A stretch of 9,727 bases of DNA from Schleiferiaceae bacterium (GTDB taxonomy: Bacteria > Bacteroidota > Bacteroidia > Flavobacteriales > Schleiferiaceae), in assembly GCA_030829675.1 (NCBI GenBank), contig JAURAE010000049.1, positions 1 through 9,727 on the forward strand. Reading direction: 5' to 3'. Below, in pieces: positions 6,277 through 9,727 of the stretch. The position numbers and the translations under genes were made by a program. The notes beneath the pieces were generated by a model that worked only from the letters and a program-made list of their open reading frames with translations, was not told where the DNA came from and ran no database searches. Every line of letters starts with the position of its first letter. Within the stretch, counting starts at the first letter, position 1.

Positions 6277-7919
6277 AAAGTGATGCTGTATTCTTCCACC
6301 GCAGTATTGCCAACGCCGTCAATGACAACCACTCGCAAATTATGGTTTCCGGCGGGGATATCCTTGGGAACAATCACTTTTAACAATTCCTGTTTATAAT
6401 CAAAGTCGATGCGAACAAATTCCCCATCAATCCGGGCACTATAACGGTCGACGCCTGTTTTGTCGTCTGCGGCACGAACAAGAAGTTGTCGGAAGTTGCT
6501 GTTCGGACGGGCAGATGGCGTGCGACTAACGATACTGATCGTCGGTTTTTGGAGGTCTTGGTCCAATTCATAAGTCCCTGTACTCCGTGTTTCAAAAATC
6601 ATCACGTCGCCCTCTCTCTTCCCTGTAATCGCGCTCTTCTTGCCCTTGTGGTCGGCCTCCCAAAGGAACCAGCCCACTCCAGGAACCTGCGTGCTGTCCA
6701 AGGTCCATTCTAGGGTCATGTAGGTCTGCAATGGCACATAACCGCCGCCAATAACATATTGTCCATTGCCTTTGTCGCCCATCACAAAATCATAGGTCGT
6801 GTTGTACAAAGCGCCGGCTGGGATGGTAAACTGAATTGGACCCAAAGTCAATGAATGCGCCATATCCCAAGGAAGTGCCGTCCGGTCCAACATCCCCTTC
6901 ATCGGGCGCTGTGTTCCCTTCACATAAAAGGAAAAGGCATTGGTATTACCCTCGAAATCTTTAATGTTCACGTCCACCTTAATCACGCTATCCTGAGCGA
7001 CGGTAATCCATCCTTTCGTAGTGCGAAAAGCGGGCTCGGCCATTTCATAGGTCGTGGTAAGGTCAAGGGGATTATTGTCCAATTCGTACAAACGCGTATA
7101 CCTCACCCCTTGAGAACAGTACAAATCATAATTGATGTGCGCGTTGATGAATCTCGTAGTGTTGAAGTTGATGCGTCTGTAATGCGCCGTGAAAAAGTTT
7201 TTGCCGTCCACAGCTGCTTCAATGGCATAAACACCGTTGTTATTATTGGCCAGATCTTGCTTGTCCGTGGTAAATAGGTCAATCCCCACGGCGATCTCCG
7301 CTGAAATCGTATCGCCAGGCTTAAATGAGCCACTGGTGCCAAAATCTTGCCCGGTCCATCTCAATCCGCGCATATCCGGCTTGCGAGTATCCTTAACCTT
7401 CAGCCCAAATTCCAAAGGATTCAAAGGTTCCTCAGTCTTGGTGTCACGAATCTCAAAGTGCAGGTGAGGGCCGAAAGAACCGCCGGTGTTTCCAGAGAAA
7501 GCCACAAATTCACCTTTGGTCACGGGGAACTGCTCGGCGCTGGGGTACAGGTTGCCGTCGTTCTTACTGCGGTCGCGAAACTGATCCTCGACCCATTGCT
7601 CAATTTCCGGCGCAAAAGCATTCAAATGACCGTACACAGAGGTATAACCTTCGGGGTGACGGATGTACAACGCATTGCCATAGCCATATGGACTGACCGC
7701 AATTCTACTTATGTGCCCTTCGGCGACGGAATAGACCTTCAGACCGCTGCGCCCTTGGGTCTTGACATCGATGCCTCCGTGGAAGTGATTGCCTCGTAAT
7801 TCGGCGAAAGTACCGCTGAGCACGAGCGGAATGTCCAGTGGTGGCTGAGGTTCAAAGGTTTGGGCGTTCTGAACGAGGGGCGTTAAGAAAATCCCTAATA
7901 AGAGGATGAATTTCTGCAT
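6273..7919 (-). CDS. Exported M23 (LytM-type) zinc metallopeptidase
   Basis: A 548-residue periplasmic peptidase of the LytM/lysostaphin type, expected to cut peptide cross-bridges in peptidoglycan. Residues 1-20 are a signal peptide (MQKFILLLGIFLTPLVQNAQ). The M23 domain is at the N-terminus, about 40-170, and all catalytic residues are present: His47 and Asp51 in HGGID and His154 in HLHF as zinc ligands, and His98 (YGHL) and His152 as the likely catalytic histidines. Residues 170-548 have no catalytic motif I can name; they look like several beta-sandwich segments, the last about 440-548 (starting TYELDQDLQKPTISIVS) having the feel of an Ig-like fold. It lacks LysM, coiled coil or EnvC features. 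It is the first gene of a four-gene operon; a perfect promoter box sits 4 nt before the ATG. It faces the zapA cluster across 45 bp. Confidence 0.93.
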   Translation of the reverse strand: MQKFILLLGIFLTPLVQNAQTFEPQPPLDIPLVLSGTFAELRGNHFHGGIDVKTQGRSGLKVYSVAEGHISRIAVSPYGYGNALYIRHPEGYTSVYGHLNAFAPEIEQWVEDQFRDRSKNDGNLYPSAEQFPVTKGEFVAFSGNTGGSFGPHLHFEIRDTKTEEPLNPLEFGLKVKDTRKPDMRGLRWTGQDFGTSGSFKPGDTISAEIAVGIDLFTTDKQDLANNNNGVYAIEAAVDGKNFFTAHYRRINFNTTRFINAHINYDLYCSQGVRYTRLYELDNNPLDLTTTYEMAEPAFRTTKGWITVAQDSVIKVDVNIKDFEGNTNAFSFYVKGTQRPMKGMLDRTALPWDMAHSLTLGPIQFTIPAGALYNTTYDFVMGDKGNGQYVIGGGYVPLQTYMTLEWTLDSTQVPGVGWFLWEADHKGKKSAITGKREGDVMIFETRSTGTYELDQDLQKPTISIVSRTPSARPNSNFRQLLVRAADDKTGVDRYSARIDGEFVRIDFDYKQELLKVIVPKDIPAGNHNLRVVVIDGVGNTAVEEYSITL

Positions 7920-7923
7920 GCCA

Positions 7924-7931
7924 CAAATCTA
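7924..7931 (-). promoter_or_regulatory. -7 promoter box of the M23/receptor operon
   Basis: On the minus strand this reads TAGATTTG, an exact TAnnTTTG match, followed by TGGC and then the ATG at 7919. A near-consensus -33 element (TTTC, minus strand 7955-7952) lies 20 bp upstream, which is the right spacing. The implied start is at or beside the ATG, so the operon mRNA may be leaderless. Confidence 0.65.
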
Positions 7932-7940
7932 CAATTATGG

Positions 7941-7948
7941 TATCTTTG
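7941..7948 (+). promoter_or_regulatory. -7 promoter box of the coiled-coil/zapA cluster
   Basis: TATCTTTG is an exact TAnnTTTG match, 16 nt before the ATG at 7965, giving a leader of about 10 nt. No clear TTG at -33. It lies only 9 bp from the opposing M23 box, so RNA polymerase probably cannot occupy both promoters at once. Confidence 0.6.
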
Positions 7949-7964
7949 ATGGAAACTGATTTAC

Positions 7965-8261
7965 ATGTCAAGTGAATTTTCTGATACAGTACGTCGTGTG
8001 ACCCACAAAGCCCAGAGATTGGCTGAGGTTAACACCGAATTGCGCCAGAAAATCATTGAACTAGAAGAACAAGTGGATCATTTGCAGGAGACTTTGATGG
8101 CCTTGCAAGCGGAGCACGCGGACTTCGAAAATCAGTTGCAACAACGCGATCTAGCGCTAACAGTCCAAAGTGGTTCGCCCGCGCGGGACACGTACAGCGA
8201 AGAAAAGATTGCGGAGTTGGTGCGGGAAATTGACCGCTGCATGAAATTGTTAAGTGCCTAA
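7965..8261 (+). CDS. Small coiled-coil protein upstream of zapA (ZapB-like candidate)
   Basis: A 98-residue cytoplasmic protein. Residues about 10-63 are a nearly continuous heptad coiled coil (LAEVNTELRQKIIELEEQVD, then LQETLMALQAEHADFENQLQ). A short breaker follows (QSGSPARDTYS, 68-78), then a conserved-looking C-terminal helix EEKIAELVREIDRCMKLLSA. Bacteroidota genomes, as I recall them, carry a similar short protein ending in a '..LVREIDKCIALL' helix just before zapA. It ends 5 bp before the zapA GTG, so the two are cotranscribed. Size, coiled coil and position suggest a partner of ZapA at the division ring, comparable in role to ZapB; this is inference from context, since coiled coils give little homology signal. 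The ATG at 7965 follows a good promoter box. Confidence 0.85.
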   Translation: MSSEFSDTVRRVTHKAQRLAEVNTELRQKIIELEEQVDHLQETLMALQAEHADFENQLQQRDLALTVQSGSPARDTYSEEKIAELVREIDRCMKLLSA

Positions 8262-8266
8262 TCTCC

Positions 8267-8563
8267 GTGAGTGAGACGTTAAAAATAAAAGTGACCATTG
8301 CCAATAGGGTGTACCCGCTGACCGTGAAAACGGAAGAAGAGGAACAAATCCGAGCGGCCGTGAAAACCATAAACGACGCAGTAGCCAGATTTGAAAGCCG
8401 TTATGCTGTCCAAGACAAGCAAGATGTGCTCAGCATGTGTGCGCTACAACTCGCTTCCAAAACGGAAATCGCACTCAAACAATCTCAAGCCGTTCAATCC
8501 CAGGCCAGTGAAGCATTGGCCGACGTTGAAGCCGTATTAAACGCGGCTTTACAAGGAGAATAA
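8267..8563 (+). CDS. zapA: Cell division protein ZapA, GTG start
   Basis: A 98-residue protein that binds FtsZ and promotes bundling of Z-ring filaments at mid-cell. The N-terminal FtsZ-binding head has the typical form LKIKVTIANRVYPLTVKTEEEEQIR (5-29), then an AAVKTINDAV helix. It is followed by the family core KQDVLSMCALQLA (51-63) leading into a long dimerising helix to the C-terminus. The start is GTG at 8267: the protein aligns with ZapA from its first residues, there is no in-frame ATG before codon 57, and the next GTG (8271) is out of frame. It lies 5 bp after the coiled-coil gene, and is followed by the 6S-like RNA. Confidence 0.92.
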   Translation: MSETLKIKVTIANRVYPLTVKTEEEEQIRAAVKTINDAVARFESRYAVQDKQDVLSMCALQLASKTEIALKQSQAVQSQASEALADVEAVLNAALQGE

Positions 8564-8566
8564 CGT

Positions 8567-8753
8567 TTCCCGCACTTGCTATTTTTGTGCTAAACTCAAC
8601 GAGCACGTTGTTATGTTGTTGACTCGCAGCGTTACGAGCAGGCCGCCATTCCTTTTTGGAAGAGCTCGCTCCAGCGGAAGGTCAAGACGAAGCGGCAGCG
8701 ACAGATCCTGATATTAAGGAGTTTAGACAACATGCTAGCAGGTGCGGGTTTTT
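8567..8753 (+). ncRNA. ssrS: 6S RNA (6S-Flavo type), ends approximate
   Basis: A non-coding gap between zapA and rny that folds into one long interrupted rod. A 13-bp closing stem joins 8569-8581 (CCCGCACTTGCTA) to 8736-8748 (TAGCAGGTGCGGG), with one G-U pair, directly followed by TTTTT (8749-8753). Inside it, 8613-8619 pairs with 8727-8733 (ATGTTGT/ACAACAT), 8621-8625 with 8719-8723, and 8642-8646 with 8692-8696 (GCCGC/GCGGC). A small side hairpin, 8587-8591 with 8602-8606 (GTGCT/AGCAC), sits in the 5' arm opposite only two bases on the 3' side. Length (~185 nt), rod shape with an asymmetric internal bulge, and position after zapA all point to 6S RNA, which binds the sigma-bearing RNA polymerase and restrains transcription in stationary phase. 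The 5' end is uncertain. Confidence 0.75.
8736..8753 (+). terminator. 3' end of the 6S-like RNA: closing-stem strand plus T5
   Basis: The GC-rich strand GGTGCGGG runs straight into TTTTT. Its pairing partner is about 155 nt upstream at 8569-8581, not in a local hairpin; the only local symmetry is the 8-base palindrome TGCTAGCA (8733-8740). The closing stem of the RNA may therefore also serve as the terminator stem. Confidence 0.5.
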
Positions 8754-8775
8754 AACAACTTTAACCCTACGTGGT

Positions 8776-9727
8776 ATGACAACAGAATTAATTTTTGCGG
8801 TTGTTGGGCTTTTGGTAGGCTTGGGAGGAGGCTTTGTCCTCTGGCAAAACGCGATGAAAAAGAAGAGCGCGTTGATGCTGTCCGAAGCGGCAAAAGAAGC
8901 TGAGCAAATCAAAAAAGACCGCATCCTAGAGGCGAAGGAGAAATTCCTGAACCTTAAAGAGGAACACGAGCGCGCGGTGCAAAAGCGCGATCAAAAATTG
9001 GCCGAACGCCAAAACTCCTTCCGCGAGAAGGACGAGCGTCTACGCCAAAGCATCCAAGACTTCAAGCGTGACGAACGCAACCTACAGAAGGAAAAGGATA
9101 CCCTAGCGAAAAAGCGTGAAGCGCTTGAGGCCAAGACCAAGGAAGTAGAGAAATTGCGCGACAAGCAAATCGCACAGCTCGAAGCCTTGACCGGCATGAC
9201 GGAAGAAGAGGCGAAGGAGCAGATGATCCAAACCTTAAAGGACAAGGCAAAGCTCGACGCTCAGGCCTTCATCCAAACTACCCTTGAAGAAGCCAAGCTA
9301 ACGGCCTCTCAAGAAGCGAAAAAGGTGGTTATTCAGAGCATTCAGCGCGTAGCCACAGAAAACGCGATCGAGAACGCCGTATCGGTATTCAACATTGAAA
9401 ACGACGATATCAAAGGGAAAATCATTGGTCGTGAAGGACGTAATATTCGCGCCATTGAGGCTGCTACGGGAGTAGAAATCATTGTAGATGATACCCCGGA
9501 AGCCATTTTGTTGAGCTGTTTCGATCCGGTACGACGTGAGGTAGCCCGTTTGTCTATGCACAAGCTCGTCAGCGACGGTCGTATTCACCCGGCACGTATT
9601 GAAGAGGTGGTGGCGAAAACCACTCGTCAAATCGAGGAGGAAATCATTCAGATCGGTAAGCGTACTGCCATTGATTTGGGTATTCACGGCTTGCATCCGG
9701 AACTCATCAAGACGGTAGGGCGTATGA
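8776..9727 (+). CDS. rny: Ribonuclease Y, N-terminal 317 codons (cut by right edge)
   Basis: A membrane-anchored endoribonuclease that starts mRNA decay. The visible part has a transmembrane anchor (LIFAVVGLLVGLGGGFVLW, 5-23), then a long charged coiled coil (about 25-200, rich in Lys/Glu), then the KH RNA-binding domain (about 205-270) with the signature KIIGREGRNIRAIEAATGVE (214-233). Beyond it, HPARIEEVV and LGIHGLHPELIKTVGRM lead up to the HD catalytic domain, which lies past the edge. Family members are about 520 residues, so roughly 60% is seen. The ATG at 8776 gives the membrane anchor at once and lies 22 bp after the 6S-like RNA's T-run. No clear promoter box of its own is visible in that gap, so it may depend partly on readthrough or a weak promoter. 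Confidence 0.97.
   Translation, partial: MTTELIFAVVGLLVGLGGGFVLWQNAMKKKSALMLSEAAKEAEQIKKDRILEAKEKFLNLKEEHERAVQKRDQKLAERQNSFREKDERLRQSIQDFKRDERNLQKEKDTLAKKREALEAKTKEVEKLRDKQIAQLEALTGMTEEEAKEQMIQTLKDKAKLDAQAFIQTTLEEAKLTASQEAKKVVIQSIQRVATENAIENAVSVFNIENDDIKGKIIGREGRNIRAIEAATGVEIIVDDTPEAILLSCFDPVRREVARLSMHKLVSDGRIHPARIEEVVAKTTRQIEEEIIQIGKRTAIDLGIHGLHPELIKTVGRM

Noticed and set aside
6855..7277. Plus-strand open frame inside the M23 peptidase gene (and others at 7347-7799 and 6486-6713)
   Set aside because: They are antisense shadows of a confidently identified peptidase, His-rich from reverse-read codons, with no promoter or recognisable fold.
7950..7976. Eight-codon open frame METDLHVK before the coiled-coil gene
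   Set aside because: It begins at or before the predicted transcription start and overlaps the real ATG; probably chance rather than a leader peptide.
8733..8740. Perfect palindrome TGCTAGCA as an operator
   Set aside because: It lies in the 3' closing strand of the 6S-like RNA, where the sequence is better explained by pairing to 8569-8581.
8564..8775. tmRNA, RNase P RNA or riboswitch as an alternative for the zapA-rny gap
   Set aside because: Too short for tmRNA or RNase P RNA, with no tRNA-like end or tag frame; a riboswitch leader for rny would not be expected to have a rod with both ends paired and a T-run before the gene. 6S RNA fits better.
8682..8924. Minus-strand open frame covering the RNA 3' half and the rny start
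   Set aside because: It overlaps the structured RNA and the rny membrane anchor; the translation is low-complexity and matches nothing I know.
9298..9696. Minus-strand 132-codon open frame opposite the RNase Y KH domain
   Set aside because: The plus strand carries the unmistakable GREGRN KH signature in the same bases.

Overview
The window looks like chromosomal housekeeping DNA from a member of the Bacteroidota, probably a flavobacterium- or cryomorph-like organism. Evidence for this: promoter -7 boxes of the form TAnnTTTG, almost no Shine-Dalgarno sequences, a SusC-like/TonB receptor gene with a carboxypeptidase-like domain neighbour, the cysteine-bearing ornithine aminotransferase of this phylum, and the gene order M23 peptidase / coiled-coil protein / zapA / structured RNA / rny. 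I see no phage, transposon, CRISPR array, tRNA or rRNA.

Layout. Bases 1-65 hold the first 21 codons of a minus-strand gene that looks like rlmD (23S rRNA methyltransferase). Bases 66-277 are a divergent promoter region with a strong GC-rich hairpin. Bases 278-3175 form a tight plus-strand operon: ornithine aminotransferase (rocD), an OafA-type membrane acyltransferase, and an unusual single-cysteine thioredoxin-fold protein. This operon meets a minus-strand operon head-on, with the two stop codons overlapping by 4 bp. The minus-strand operon (7919 down to 3172) encodes an exported M23 metallopeptidase, an exported carboxypeptidase-like-domain protein, a TonB-dependent receptor that starts with TTG, and a 76-residue cytoplasmic protein. 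Its junctions are 4 bp overlap, 1 bp gap and 2 bp gap, so it is probably one translationally coupled transcript making an outer-membrane/periplasmic module.

A 45-bp divergent spacer with two perfect TAnnTTTG boxes separates that operon from a plus-strand cluster: a small coiled-coil protein, ZapA (GTG start), a ~185-nt structured RNA that I identify as 6S RNA, and ribonuclease Y, which is cut by the right edge before its HD domain.

How they fit together: the coiled-coil protein and ZapA are likely Z-ring partners, and the divergent M23 peptidase may supply envelope remodelling. The RNA and RNase Y are global RNA/transcription functions. The rocD operon joins arginine/ornithine catabolism to two genes with no obvious metabolic link. 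Nothing here is clearly a new system. The best leads are the 6S RNA boundaries, the leaderless-type promoters with identical spacing, the receptor whose regulatory domain is in a separate gene, and the small coiled-coil gene before zapA.
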